From the NCBI RefSeq assembly GCF_050433385.1, contig NZ_JBNPXI010000002.1, positions 310,001-374,000 of the forward strand: a stretch of 64,000 nt of DNA, in the 5' to 3' direction. A model generated the notes under the pieces. The model was not told where the DNA came from. It saw only the letters and a program-made list of their open reading frames with translations, and ran no database searches. This document shows, in pieces, positions 51,901 through 60,024 of the stretch; the stretch's first letter is position 1, and the number at the start of each line of letters is the position of its first letter. Position numbers and translations under genes: made by a program. Origin of the DNA: Brassicibacter mesophilus. GTDB lineage: Bacteria > Bacillota > Clostridia > Tissierellales > Proteiniboraceae.

Positions 51901-52444
51901 TTTGAACTTCATGAGAAGTTCTGAATCCGTCAAAAAAATGTAAAAAAGGAACTCTAGATTTTATTGCAGCTAAATGTGCTATACCACCTAGGTCCATGAC
52001 CTCTTGTACACTATTGGATGCTAGAAGTGCAAATCCTGTTTGTCTAGTTGCCATAACATCCTGGTGATCTCCAAATATTGAGAGTGCATGTGTAGCAATA
52101 GCTCTAGCACTAACGTGAAAAACTCCAGGCAATAATTCTCCAGCAATTTTGTACATATTTGGTATCATAAGCAAAAGCCCTTGAGACGCAGTATAAGTTG
52201 TAGTCAATGCACCTCCTTGAAGTGAACCATGAACTGCACCGGCAGCTCCAGCCTCAGATTGCATTTCTGCTACCCTGACTTCCTGTCCAAAAAGATTCTT
52301 TTTTCCTTGAGCTGACCATAAATCCACAAGTTCAGCCATTGGAGATGATGGAGTTATAGGGTAAATTGAAGCCACTTCAGTAAAAGGATATGAAATATAA
52401 GCTGCAGCTTCATTTCCATCCATTGTTTTAGTTTTTTTAATCAT
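48914..52444 (-). CDS. nifJ: Pyruvate:ferredoxin (flavodoxin) oxidoreductase
   Basis: 1,176 residues, the single-chain fused form. N-terminal pyrimidine-binding domain (Y-P-I-T-P-S-S-P-M-A-E), gamma domain, two [4Fe-4S] clusters near 690-760 (C-I-Q-C-N-Q-C and C-T-G-C-G-N-C), and a C-terminal TPP domain with C-A-G-C-G-E and G-D-G-W-A. It converts pyruvate and CoA to acetyl-CoA, CO2 and reduced ferredoxin, the central step in anaerobic clostridial metabolism. ATG 52444 follows CGGAGGG. Confidence 0.97.
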   Translation of the reverse strand: MIKKTKTMDGNEAAAYISYPFTEVASIYPITPSSPMAELVDLWSAQGKKNLFGQEVRVAEMQSEAGAAGAVHGSLQGGALTTTYTASQGLLLMIPNMYKIAGELLPGVFHVSARAIATHALSIFGDHQDVMATRQTGFALLASNSVQEVMDLGGIAHLAAIKSRVPFLHFFDGFRTSHEVQKIELVDYEEISQLLDYRAVEEFRGRSLNPERPVVRGTAQNPDIYFQGREASNSFYEAVSDIVEDYMQKIKNVTGREYHPFTYYGAEDAEYIIVAMGSVCQTIEETIDYLIAREEKVGIIEIHLYRPFSSKYFFDVFPHTVKKIAVLDRTKEPGSIAEPLFEDIKTLFYNKDIKPLIVGGRYGLGSKDTIPSDILAVYNNLKHDKPKDGFTIGITDDVTNTSLEPYGFIDTSAEGTIRCKLWGLGSDGTVGANKIAIKIIGDKTDLYAQGYFSYDSKKSGGTTVSHLRFGEKAIKSTYLVYDCDYMACHNKSFIYHYELLNGLKKNGIFVLNCPWNIDELEEKLPNGIKRYLAENDIHFYIIDAISLANEIGLGNRINMIMQTVFFKLTNVIPIEDAVIYLKEYIDKTYGRKGQQIVNMNYKAVDLGLEKLIKAEVPREWANIPKQEENGKTDEPDFVSCIQRPMSKFEGDDLPVSAFSGIEDGTFPLGTTQYEKRGIAVMIPQWQTDKCIQCNQCSYVCPHAVIRPFLLNDEEKNKSPETLETKKAIGRGLEGLEYRIQISPLDCTGCGNCADICPAPGKALVMVDAEEEVPRQIDNWEYAVSEVTIKDDLFDKKTLKGSQFAKPLLEFSGACAGCGETAYLKLITQLYGDRLMISNATGCSSIWGASAPSIPYTKNHQGKGPAWGNSLFEDNAEYGYGMYLAIQQIRGKLLDLIKRMSDTESNEDSKFIFEEWINSMNDGELSKKASENVLKILSKQEYKEDKIAQQILEMKDFLIKKSQWIIGGDGWAYDIGYGGLDHVLASGDDVNVLVFDTEVYSNTGGQASKATPTSSVAKFAASGKKIRKKDLGMMAIAYGYVYVAQVAMGANMNQFIKAVTEAESYNGPSLIICYAPCINHGIKEGMGTSVVQEKKAVESGYWHLYRFNPMLKNQNKNPFVLDSKEPKESFREFILSEVRYSQLSNIFPQIAEELFTRAEKDAKERYLKYKQLADLEY

Positions 52445-52525
52445 ATTTAACCCTCCGTTTACAGTATTTAACGATTGAATTATCACTAATTAGTATCTTG
52501 ATTTTTAAAAGAATAATACATATTT

Positions 52526-52568
52526 CAAAAAAAAAGATGATTCCTGTTTATATTACAGAAATCATCTT
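52526..52568 (-). terminator. Terminator after the cyclophilin gene
   Basis: Stem AAGATGATTTCTGT / ACAGGAATCATCTT with a run of about nine Ts. Confidence 0.9.
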
Positions 52569-52588
52569 CTTAAATGATATAGACTTTT

Positions 52589-53116
52589 TTATTTAGATAT
52601 TTTCTCAACCTCTTCAAATTCAATTCCAAACGTATCTACATTAACTCTTTTCATTCTTTGTTCATCAAATGGCTTATCACTATGATCTCTATTTGAATTA
52701 ACAATCTTATCTACCTCTTCCATGCCCTCAATTGCTCTACCAAAAGCAGCATATTCTCCGTCTAGATGAGGAGCATCCGCAACCATAATAAAAAATTGGG
52801 AGCCAGCTGAATTAGGGTGCATTGATCTTGCCATTGAAATTACACCTCTTTTGTGTTTTAAATCGTTTTTAAATCCATTACTGCTGAACTCTCCTTTTAT
52901 GGAATATCCAGGTCCACCCGTTCCTATCCCTTCAGGGCAGCCACCTTGTATCATAAACCCAGGTATAACTCTATGAAATATTAATCCATCATAAAAACCT
53001 TTCTGAATCAATGACACAAAATTTTTAACAGTATTAGGTGCTATTTCTGGATATAGCTCAATTTTTATACAGTTTCCATTTTCCATTTCAATTGTAACTA
53101 TTGGGTTCTTGTTCAT
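52589..53116 (-). CDS. Cyclophilin-type peptidyl-prolyl isomerase
   Basis: 175 residues, no signal peptide. F-H-R-V-I-P-G-F-M-I-Q-G-G, S-M-A-R-S and G-S-Q-F-F-I are the active-site motifs. Acts on proline bonds in cytoplasmic proteins. ATG 53116 chosen for GGAGG. Confidence 0.95.
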   Translation of the reverse strand: MNKNPIVTIEMENGNCIKIELYPEIAPNTVKNFVSLIQKGFYDGLIFHRVIPGFMIQGGCPEGIGTGGPGYSIKGEFSSNGFKNDLKHKRGVISMARSMHPNSAGSQFFIMVADAPHLDGEYAAFGRAIEGMEEVDKIVNSNRDHSDKPFDEQRMKRVNVDTFGIEFEEVEKISK

Positions 53117-53194
53117 TTTATGTACCTCCATTTTAATTATTTAGTTTTAAGTATTATGAGTAATATAAAGTAATTATATAATTATTTTATATTC

Positions 53195-53773
53195 ATGACA
53201 AAAAAATTATTTAGAAAAAATAAAGAAATTAATTTAGTAACAGAATTATATTCCCTGGGTAATAGTCAAATAGTGACATATACTGTGTTCTATGTAATAT
53301 ATTATTTGTTTTTGTCAATAAAGAATAAAAATCCTGTAAATACACATAATAGTATTATGTTAACTCATTTTGTTATTTATGGACTGCTTGGAATGCTGAT
53401 AGAAGTATTTTGGACTGGACTAGGGTCTCTATTAGCAGGCAATTTGTCACTTACTAGTAGAACATACATCTGGATGTTCTTTATATATGGATCAGCAGTT
53501 TTTTTAGAACCTATACATGACATTATAAGGAGGGAAAATATAATTTTAAGAGGAATAGCATGGGCAATAATCATTCTTCTTATAGAGTTCGTAAGTGGTT
53601 ATATTCTTGATTTAACTATAGGAGTCTGCCCCTGGGACTACAGTAAGTCTTCAAAGTACTCTATTTTGGGATATATTAGGTTGGATTATTTCCCGGCTTG
53701 GTTTTTTGCAGGATTATTGTTTGAAAGAGTACATGATTTATTAGATAAAAAGCTTGATAGATTGATTCATTAA
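53195..53773 (+). CDS. Membrane protein of the PF06541-like type
   Basis: 192 residues with about five membrane segments. Y-G-L-L-G-M-L-I-E-V, then a later L-I-E-F-V-S-G-Y-I-L-D and C-P-W-D-Y-S match the pattern of putative ABC-transporter type IV membrane proteins (CmpB/PF06541). No ATPase neighbour. Function unknown. It is divergent from the cyclophilin gene and convergent with yraN. Confidence 0.65.
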   Translation: MTKKLFRKNKEINLVTELYSLGNSQIVTYTVFYVIYYLFLSIKNKNPVNTHNSIMLTHFVIYGLLGMLIEVFWTGLGSLLAGNLSLTSRTYIWMFFIYGSAVFLEPIHDIIRRENIILRGIAWAIIILLIEFVSGYILDLTIGVCPWDYSKSSKYSILGYIRLDYFPAWFFAGLLFERVHDLLDKKLDRLIH

Positions 53774-53779
53774 GTCATA

Positions 53780-54136
53780 TTACATCCAAAAAGCATTTTC
53801 AATATGATTTATTCTGTATGATTGGTTTAAGAAAACTTCTATAATATCAAATCTGTAATTGAAGGTAGATAACTTGTGCAATAATATATAATACTGAGCT
53901 GTATTAATAATTTTTTGTTGTTTTTTATATCCCACTGCTTCATATGGATAACCGTAAGATAAAGTTGATCTGGATTTCACCTCTATAAACACAATTGTCT
54001 CATTTTTCTTAGCTACAATATCTATTTCACCACTCTTAGCTCTAAAATTAGTATCAATAACAGTATAACCTTTTTTAATTAGAAAATTCTTTGCTAAACT
54101 TTCTCCCTTTTTCCCTTTTAATTGATTGTTAAGCAT
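53780..54136 (-). CDS. yraN: YraN family (UPF0102) endonuclease-like protein
   Basis: 118 residues from ATG 54136. G-E-S-L-A, G-E-I-D-I-V-A-K and F-I-E-V-K-S-R are the Holliday-junction-resolvase-like motifs of the family. Usually linked to rnhB, as here. Overlaps the upstream gene by 8 nt. Confidence 0.92.
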   Translation of the reverse strand: MLNNQLKGKKGESLAKNFLIKKGYTVIDTNFRAKSGEIDIVAKKNETIVFIEVKSRSTLSYGYPYEAVGYKKQQKIINTAQYYILLHKLSTFNYRFDIIEVFLNQSYRINHIENAFWM

Positions 54137-54413
54137 GTTCATCATCCTTCATGCTATCCAGATTATAAATAAAAGAAAGAATTTCAGCTACAGCCCTATA
54201 AAGATGTTCAGGTATCTCTTGGTCAATATTTAATGTCGAAAGCTCTTGAGCTAGTTGTTTGTTTTCAACTAGCTTAACTCCTTCAGTTTTCCCTTTTTCA
54301 ATTATATTGTCAGCAACAATACCCTTACCTTTTGCAAGTATTTTAGGGGCATGATTTTTTTCTTCATCGTATTTTAATGCAACAGCTATCTTTTTATCAT
54401 AATTATCTTTCAT
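54129..54413 (-). CDS. ylqH: FlhB C-terminal-like protein (YlqH)
   Basis: 94 residues resembling only the cytoplasmic domain of FlhB: I-A-V-A-L-K-Y, A-P-K-I-L-A-K-G, L-V-E-N-K-Q-L-A, I-P-E-H-L-Y-R-A-V-A-E. The autocleavage NPTH and the membrane part are absent. It is a stand-alone partner of the export system next to a FliK-like gene. Confidence 0.9.
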   Translation of the reverse strand: MKDNYDKKIAVALKYDEEKNHAPKILAKGKGIVADNIIEKGKTEGVKLVENKQLAQELSTLNIDQEIPEHLYRAVAEILSFIYNLDSMKDDEHA

Positions 54414-54418
54414 TGATA

Positions 54419-55906
54419 TCACACCTTAACATTCAACTTATAATTAAGAAATTCATTATTTGACAGCAAATCTAAAATGTCTGTACAGTTTTTTTCATTG
54501 ATACGTATTACTACATTACTATATCCAACAGATTTTAAGATATCATTTAGTTCTGATTTTCTTTCTTCAAATAAATAAGTGAAATTCTTGTCTACTTTAA
54601 AACTTAAATTGATTCTGTTGTTTATGGCAATACACATAATCTCTATTTCATCAAGATTTTTTGTTTCCAATCTCATAAAAATACTTATTTTATCTGACGT
54701 TTTCGTACGCTTTTTCTTACTTAACATATAAAAGCTGTTTTTTAAGTTAATGTTTTTATATGTAAACGGTAAGTAAAAGAAAGTTGTATGCTCATTTAAT
54801 TTATTAATCAAATTAACACTATCATTTACTTCTTTAATTTTACTACGTAGCTCATCAGAAATATCTTTTTTTTCAACAATTTGTTTGCTGAGTAATTCCA
54901 CGACTGAACGCATTTCTTTGTGATATGTATCTATTTTTTCTTTGTCTTTATGACTAAAAGTAACTATAGTATTATTCATACGGCTTCTTAAATTTTCTAC
55001 TAAGTTTTTATTAATAAAATTACTGCTTTTTAGCTCATCAAATATCTTTGAAATTTTATCTTCAAATAAATTACCCTTTTCAATTAAGTCTGTTAATTGT
55101 TTGATATTATTGATACTAACGTCTATTTCACATTTGATTAAAAACACAACTTTTTTAATCAAATCTGGTGTTATTTTGTTTTGTGAAGAAAAGCTTTTAG
55201 ATTGTGCTAATATCTGATCAGCAATATTTTTATTGTTCACTTCAAGCTTTCTAGAAATATCTTGTTGTTCTATATTTTGGCTTTCTTCATTTTTAATAAT
55301 TTTCAAAATATCACTATCTAATGGGTCATGATTTGGCTCAAGTAAATATAACTCTTCATTTTCATTGGTAGAAACTATAGATTCCAATTTATTAATATAT
55401 TTAATTACATTCGTAACTGTCTCTTTATTTAATGGCATTTCAAACTTCATCATACTTTTTATAGTTTCTATGCTAGTATTGTTTTCTTCAAGTTTGTATA
55501 AGCTTAGAATCTCTTTAATATATGCGGTTTTATTTTCTTCAGTCAATATGTCTCTGTTATTTTGAGTATTCACGTTTGCTAACAGTTTTTGCTCAATTCT
55601 ACTACTGGGAAGATTCATAGCCAAGAATTTAGATTCATATTCATTGTTAAAAGTAGTATCTAGTAAGGGCTTTAACTCAATTTTATTATTATCAAGACTT
55701 TTCACTAAAAAATTAATTATATTATTTTTCAGTCCCTGCAAATCTAATTCAGTCTTGCCAGCTAAAATATTCCCATTGCCCAAGTCAAGTAATACATCGT
55801 TATTACCTGCTTCTATTAGTTTTGCTTCTATAATCGAGTTTTTTGAAAGCTTTATACCATCTTGCTTACTGCTTATAGAAATAAAATCTACATTTTGAAT
55901 TTTCAT
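54419..55906 (-). CDS. FliK-like protein (YlqG type)
   Basis: About 495 residues, variable and Asn/Lys/Glu-rich with a more ordered C-terminal region (F-L-P-F-T-Y-K-N ... Y-S-N-V-V-I-R-I-N) that resembles the FliK hook-length-control C-terminus. It precedes the FlhB-C-like gene, the same pair as ylqG-ylqH of Bacillus. Start choice among GTG/ATG 55915-55906 uncertain. Confidence 0.65.
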   Translation of the reverse strand: MKIQNVDFISISSKQDGIKLSKNSIIEAKLIEAGNNDVLLDLGNGNILAGKTELDLQGLKNNIINFLVKSLDNNKIELKPLLDTTFNNEYESKFLAMNLPSSRIEQKLLANVNTQNNRDILTEENKTAYIKEILSLYKLEENNTSIETIKSMMKFEMPLNKETVTNVIKYINKLESIVSTNENEELYLLEPNHDPLDSDILKIIKNEESQNIEQQDISRKLEVNNKNIADQILAQSKSFSSQNKITPDLIKKVVFLIKCEIDVSINNIKQLTDLIEKGNLFEDKISKIFDELKSSNFINKNLVENLRSRMNNTIVTFSHKDKEKIDTYHKEMRSVVELLSKQIVEKKDISDELRSKIKEVNDSVNLINKLNEHTTFFYLPFTYKNINLKNSFYMLSKKKRTKTSDKISIFMRLETKNLDEIEIMCIAINNRINLSFKVDKNFTYLFEERKSELNDILKSVGYSNVVIRINEKNCTDILDLLSNNEFLNYKLNVKV

Positions 55907-55934
55907 TTTCATCACCCATATAATTTAGTTAATA

Positions 55935-56546
55935 TTATTCTCCAAGAATTTTTTTAAGAAAGCTTCTTCTATGTATTTCGCACGGACCTAAAGCATGCAA
56001 AGCCTCTCTATGCTGCTTTGTTCCATAGCCTTTATGTTTTTCAAAGCCATATCCAGGATATCTTTTTTCCAGATCCAAACACTTTCTATCTCTATATACC
56101 TTGGCTATAATAGAAGCTGCTGCTATGCCGTGGCATTTTTCATCGCCTTTTATTATGCTCTGTTGCGGTATGCTTGTATTTATTTTTTCTGCATCTATTA
56201 ATATATACTCGGGTATTATATTATTTCCATTCTTGTCCTTTAAGTTATCTATAGCCTTTTGCATTGCCAATAAAGTACTTTGCTTTATATTTATCTCGTC
56301 AATAGTTTTGGAATCTACACTGCCTATTCCTACAGCTATTGCATTTTCTAATATAATGTCATAATATTTGTCTCTTTTTTTAGGAGTAAGTTTTTTAGAA
56401 TCATTTATCCCTTCTATAAATATATCTTTAGGCATTATTATAGCGCATGCAACCACATCTCCGGCAAGGCAACCCCTACCAACCTCATCTATACACGCAA
56501 TATAGTTATACCCTTGTTCCCATAATTTTTGTTCAATTTCAAGCAT
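55935..56546 (-). CDS. rnhB: Ribonuclease HII
   Basis: 203 residues. C-I-D-E-V-G-R-G carries the first catalytic Asp-Glu, with further acidic residues in L-I-D-A and A-S-I-I-A-K-V. Removes RNA from RNA-DNA hybrids. ATG 56546 chosen over 56564. Confidence 0.96.
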   Translation of the reverse strand: MLEIEQKLWEQGYNYIACIDEVGRGCLAGDVVACAIIMPKDIFIEGINDSKKLTPKKRDKYYDIILENAIAVGIGSVDSKTIDEINIKQSTLLAMQKAIDNLKDKNGNNIIPEYILIDAEKINTSIPQQSIIKGDEKCHGIAAASIIAKVYRDRKCLDLEKRYPGYGFEKHKGYGTKQHREALHALGPCEIHRRSFLKKILGE

Positions 56547-56607
56547 CCTGTATCCCTCTTTCATTTATTAATTATTCTATATAAACAGTCAATATCCTTT
56601 TTAATAT

Positions 56608-56640
56608 AATAAAAACCTTCCAACATATAGATAGGAAGGT
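56608..56640 (-). terminator. Terminator after ylqF
   Basis: Stem ACCTTCC / GGAAGGT followed by TTTTATT. Confidence 0.82.
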
Positions 56641-56647
56641 AAAAACA

Positions 56648-57508
56648 CTATTCTTTTGTTATATCTTCTGGATAATCTAATGTAACTTTTCCGATATATC
56701 CTCTTCTAAACTCATCAAGTATTAAATGAGCAACTCTAGTATAGTCTATTTCTCCACCCTTTAATATGCATCCTCTCTTATTTGCAATCATTTCAACAAC
56801 TTCAAGTGGCGAATTGCCTAAAATTTCAATATTATATCTAGTCTCTAGAAGACTGTTATCAATAGAAATTAATCTTTCCACTAATTTTAGTCCAAGAGTT
56901 TCAATATCCATTATTTCATCTCTAATTGCACCTGTAAAAGCTAAGTTCAGTGCAACATTTTGATCATCAAATTTGGGCCAAAGTATTCCAGGCGTATCAA
57001 GAAGTTCTACATTTCCTCTTAGCTTAATCCATTGTTTACCTTTTGTTATCCCAGGCTTATTTCCAGTTTTAGCACCTTTTCTGCCGGCTAGTGCATTTAT
57101 CAATGTTGATTTTCCAACATTTGGTATTCCTACAATCATTGCTCTAATGGTGGTATTCTTTATACCTTTTTCTGCTTTTGCTCTTATTTTTTCCCTCATA
57201 GCCCTATTAATAGCATTCATTATTTTATCTGTACCTGTACTACTCATTGCATTGACTAGTACAACAGGTACATTTAAGCTTTTATAATAATTGATCCATA
57301 CCTTGTTGGCATCTTCACTACTTAAGTCGCTTTTATTCATAATAATAATTCTTGGTTTATCTTTAATAATCTTCTCTATCTCTGGATTTTTGCTGCTTAA
57401 AGGAATTCTAGAATCTAGAAGCTCTATAACTATATCTACTAGTTTTAAGTTGTTTTGCAACAAATCCTTTGTTTTTTTCATATGGCCAGGATACCAGTTT
57501 ATATTCAT
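56648..57508 (-). CDS. rbgA: RbgA/YlqF, ribosome assembly GTPase
   Basis: 286 residues with circularly permuted G motifs: G4 I-M-N-K-S-D first, then G1 G-I-P-N-V-G-K-S-T and G3 D-T-P-G. Needed for late 50S assembly. Between rplS and rnhB as in Bacillus. Confidence 0.96.
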   Translation of the reverse strand: MNINWYPGHMKKTKDLLQNNLKLVDIVIELLDSRIPLSSKNPEIEKIIKDKPRIIIMNKSDLSSEDANKVWINYYKSLNVPVVLVNAMSSTGTDKIMNAINRAMREKIRAKAEKGIKNTTIRAMIVGIPNVGKSTLINALAGRKGAKTGNKPGITKGKQWIKLRGNVELLDTPGILWPKFDDQNVALNLAFTGAIRDEIMDIETLGLKLVERLISIDNSLLETRYNIEILGNSPLEVVEMIANKRGCILKGGEIDYTRVAHLILDEFRRGYIGKVTLDYPEDITKE

Positions 57509-57604
57509 TTTTTCACCAACCTTAAATAATATATATTATGTATAGAATACTTTACATAATATTATTATTTCCATTTAAAATATAATAATTAGGATATACC
57601 TCAA

Positions 57605-57637
57605 CAAATAAACATTGGGACTGTAAACAGTCCCAAT
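57605..57637 (-). terminator. Terminator after rplS
   Basis: Stem ATTGGGACTG / CAGTCCCAAT with loop TTTA, then GTTTATTTG. Confidence 0.8.
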
Positions 57638-57640
57638 ATA

Positions 57641-57991
57641 TTAATAGTTTGTCTTTTCTTTTACTTTAGCAGCTTTACCTAATCTTTCTCTTAGGTAGTT
57701 AAGCTTAGCTCTTCTAACTTTACCTCTTCTTGTTACTACAAGTTTCTCAATCTTTGGTGAATGTAATGCAAAAGTTCTCTCAACACCAACTCCATAAGAG
57801 ATTCTTCTTACAGTGAAAGTAGCACCTGCACCTCCACCTTGTCTCTTAAGTACTGTACCTTCAAAAACTTGGATTCTCTCTCTATTTCCTTCTTTAATTC
57901 TGTAGTGTACCTGAACAGTATCACCTACATTAAAACTAGTAATCTCGTTTTTGATTTGTTCTTGCTCAATTAATTTGATTACGTCCATCAT
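57641..57991 (-). CDS. rplS: Ribosomal protein L19
   Basis: 116 residues. G-D-T-V-Q-V-H-Y-R-I-K-E-G and Q-V-F-E-G-T-V-L-K-R-Q-G are the L19 core. Start after GGGAGG. Own promoter and structured leader. Confidence 0.98.
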   Translation of the reverse strand: MMDVIKLIEQEQIKNEITSFNVGDTVQVHYRIKEGNRERIQVFEGTVLKRQGGGAGATFTVRRISYGVGVERTFALHSPKIEKLVVTRRGKVRRAKLNYLRERLGKAAKVKEKTNY

Positions 57992-58051
57992 ATTTACCTC
58001 CCTTCTTCATAGACGTTCTTACACTCTTGTAGAGGAACGCCCGTATTACCA
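57992..58051 (-). promoter_or_regulatory. L19 leader hairpin
   Basis: GGCGTTC / GAACGTC with an inner CTC/GAG stem between promoter and binding site. Looks like the autoregulatory L19 leader known upstream of rplS in Bacillota. Confidence 0.55.
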
Positions 58052-58057
58052 CAAGTC

Positions 58058-58086
58058 ATTATAGCATATATATCTTCTAATTACAA
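58058..58086 (-). promoter_or_regulatory. Promoter of rplS
   Basis: TTGTAA (58086-58081), 17-nt spacer, TATAAT (58063-58058). Confidence 0.7.
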
Positions 58087-58096
58087 TACATTTTTA

Positions 58097-58825
58097 TTAT
58101 AATGTATTACGCTTAATAGCATCTAAAATTCTGTTTTCTTTATCAGTAAGTTTCCTTTTTTTTATCATATCAGGCCTATTAACTAATGTACTTCTTAGAG
58201 CTTCAATCTGCCTCCACTCTTCTATTTTTTTATGGTCTCCTGACAGAAGAACTTCAGGCACATGGTAACCATTGAAATCTCTCGGTCTTGTATATTGTGG
58301 ATATTCTAATAATCCATTATAATGAGATTCTTCAATGAATGATTCTTCCCTACCAAGAACTCCTGGAATTAGTCTTACAACAGAATCTACTATAACCATA
58401 GCTGCGATTTCTCCTCCTGTTAAGACATAATCACCAATTGATATTTCATCAGTAATATAGTTCTCAGTGATTCTATTATCTATCCCTTCGTAATGACCAC
58501 ATAAAAAAACAAGATGCTGTTCTTTTGATAGCTCATTAGCAATTTCCTGATTATAAAGTTTCCCTTTAGGGCTAAGATATATAATTCTACTATTTTCTTT
58601 CTTGACACTTTTAATTGATTCATAAATTGGTTCAGGCTTCATTACCATTCCTGGACCGCCGCCAAATGAATAGTCATCAACCCTTTTATGTTTATCATTT
58701 GAAAAATCACGTATATCAATATAATTTATTTTCACTATGTCATTTTCAATCGCTCTACCAATAATACTCGTCCCCAAAGTATTTTTAAACATATCAGGAA
58801 ATAAAGTTAAAATATCTATTATCAT
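58097..58825 (-). CDS. trmD: tRNA (guanine-37-N1)-methyltransferase
   Basis: 242 residues with the knotted SPOUT core (Y-L-S-P-K-G, L-C-G-H-Y-E-G-I-D, S-I-G-D-Y-V-L-T-G-G-E). Overlaps rimM by 4 nt. Confidence 0.98.
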   Translation of the reverse strand: MIIDILTLFPDMFKNTLGTSIIGRAIENDIVKINYIDIRDFSNDKHKRVDDYSFGGGPGMVMKPEPIYESIKSVKKENSRIIYLSPKGKLYNQEIANELSKEQHLVFLCGHYEGIDNRITENYITDEISIGDYVLTGGEIAAMVIVDSVVRLIPGVLGREESFIEESHYNGLLEYPQYTRPRDFNGYHVPEVLLSGDHKKIEEWRQIEALRSTLVNRPDMIKKRKLTDKENRILDAIKRNTL

Positions 58826-59322
58826 TCTATCAGTCCTTCAATAGGGTCGATAACCATTCTATTATTATCTAAATCAATTTCTTTAACAAACTCTTTAACT
58901 GCAGGAATCAAAAATTCCTTATTATTACCTCTTATTACATATACATCATTTGCCCCAGGTTGTAGTACTTCTACAACCTCACCTAATTCATTTCCATCTG
59001 AAAGAAATACTGTAAGTCCAATAATCTGGGATATGAAAAATGAATCTTTTGGAAGTTTCAATGCATCTTTCTCATCAATTAATATATAACAGTTCTTAAA
59101 TTTAATTACTTCGTTAATATCATTATAACCATTAAGTCTTATCATTACAAAACCTTTACTATACCAGACCTTTTCTATTTCAACTTTGCTATTTTCATCA
59201 TCTATAAAAACAGTCTTTAGTTTTTCAAATCTAGAAGGTTCATCAGTTAATGGTAAAACCTTCAAATCACCTTTTATTCCGTGTGTATTTAATATTTTCC
59301 CCACACGTATATAATTATCCAT
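58822..59322 (-). CDS. rimM: RimM, 16S rRNA processing factor
   Basis: 166 residues: N-terminal beta-barrel (G-K-I-L-N-T-H-G-I-K-G-D) and PRC barrel (I-P-A-V-K-E-F-V). Aids 30S head assembly. Confidence 0.97.
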   Translation of the reverse strand: MDNYIRVGKILNTHGIKGDLKVLPLTDEPSRFEKLKTVFIDDENSKVEIEKVWYSKGFVMIRLNGYNDINEVIKFKNCYILIDEKDALKLPKDSFFISQIIGLTVFLSDGNELGEVVEVLQPGANDVYVIRGNNKEFLIPAVKEFVKEIDLDNNRMVIDPIEGLIE

Positions 59323-59444
59323 ATATATGCACCTGCCAATATATTGTATATCAAATATTTATTCTCTAATTAAAAGTTAATAAATATTGTCAATAAGAGT
59401 TTAACCAATAATATTGTCTAAAATTCTAATTATCGAAAATCTAG

Positions 59445-59473
59445 AAAAAAGGGACTAGATAAACTAATCCCTT
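59445..59473 (-). terminator. Terminator after the KH-domain gene
   Basis: Stem AAGGGATTAG / CTAGTCCCTT followed by TTTTC. Confidence 0.8.
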
Positions 59474-59702
59474 ACTGAATAATTTCTACAACAACTCTTT
59501 TATTCTCTTTAATTGCTGCAGCCTTTACTAAGGTTCTAATGGCTTTTGCAATTCTTCCCTGTTTACCTATAACTTTTCCCATATCCTCTGGGGCTACCCT
59601 TAATTCGATAATAATTGACTGTGTTCCTTCAACTTCATTTACATGAACTTGTTCAGGATTATCAACAAGTGATTTCGCAAGTATTTCAACTAATTCGCCC
59701 AT
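59472..59702 (-). CDS. khpA: KH-domain RNA-binding protein (YlqC/KhpA)
   Basis: 76 residues with the KH motif M-G-K-V-I-G-K-Q-G-R-I-A-K-A-I. With KhpB it affects small-RNA and cell-envelope regulation in Bacillota. Directly after rpsP. Confidence 0.96.
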   Translation of the reverse strand: MGELVEILAKSLVDNPEQVHVNEVEGTQSIIIELRVAPEDMGKVIGKQGRIAKAIRTLVKAAAIKENKRVVVEIIQ

Positions 59703-59724
59703 TTATTTCACCCCCTGAAAGCAT

Positions 59725-59997
59725 TTATTCAGCTTTCTTTGACGCTTCTATTTTTTCATAAATACCATTCTTTTTAAATAAATCGTTCACAGTTTCAGTT
59801 GGTTTTGCACCATTGCTTAACCAATTAAGAGCTTTCTCATCATCAATTTTAATTTCTTTTGGTTCTACTACTGGATTGTAATATCCTATTTCTTCGATGA
59901 TTTTACCATCTCTTGGTGAACGAGAATCTGCTACTACAATTCTATAAAATGGTTTTTTCTTAGCACCCATTCTTGTTAATCTAATCTTTACAGCCAT
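59725..59997 (-). CDS. rpsP: Ribosomal protein S16
   Basis: 90 residues, V-K-I-R-L-T-R-M-G-A-K-K-K-P-F-Y-R-I-V-V-A. Between ffh and khpA. Confidence 0.98.
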   Translation of the reverse strand: MAVKIRLTRMGAKKKPFYRIVVADSRSPRDGKIIEEIGYYNPVVEPKEIKIDDEKALNWLSNGAKPTETVNDLFKKNGIYEKIEASKKAE

Positions 59998-60024
59998 GTT
60001 TTCACCTCCTTTTAAAAGTCTAAT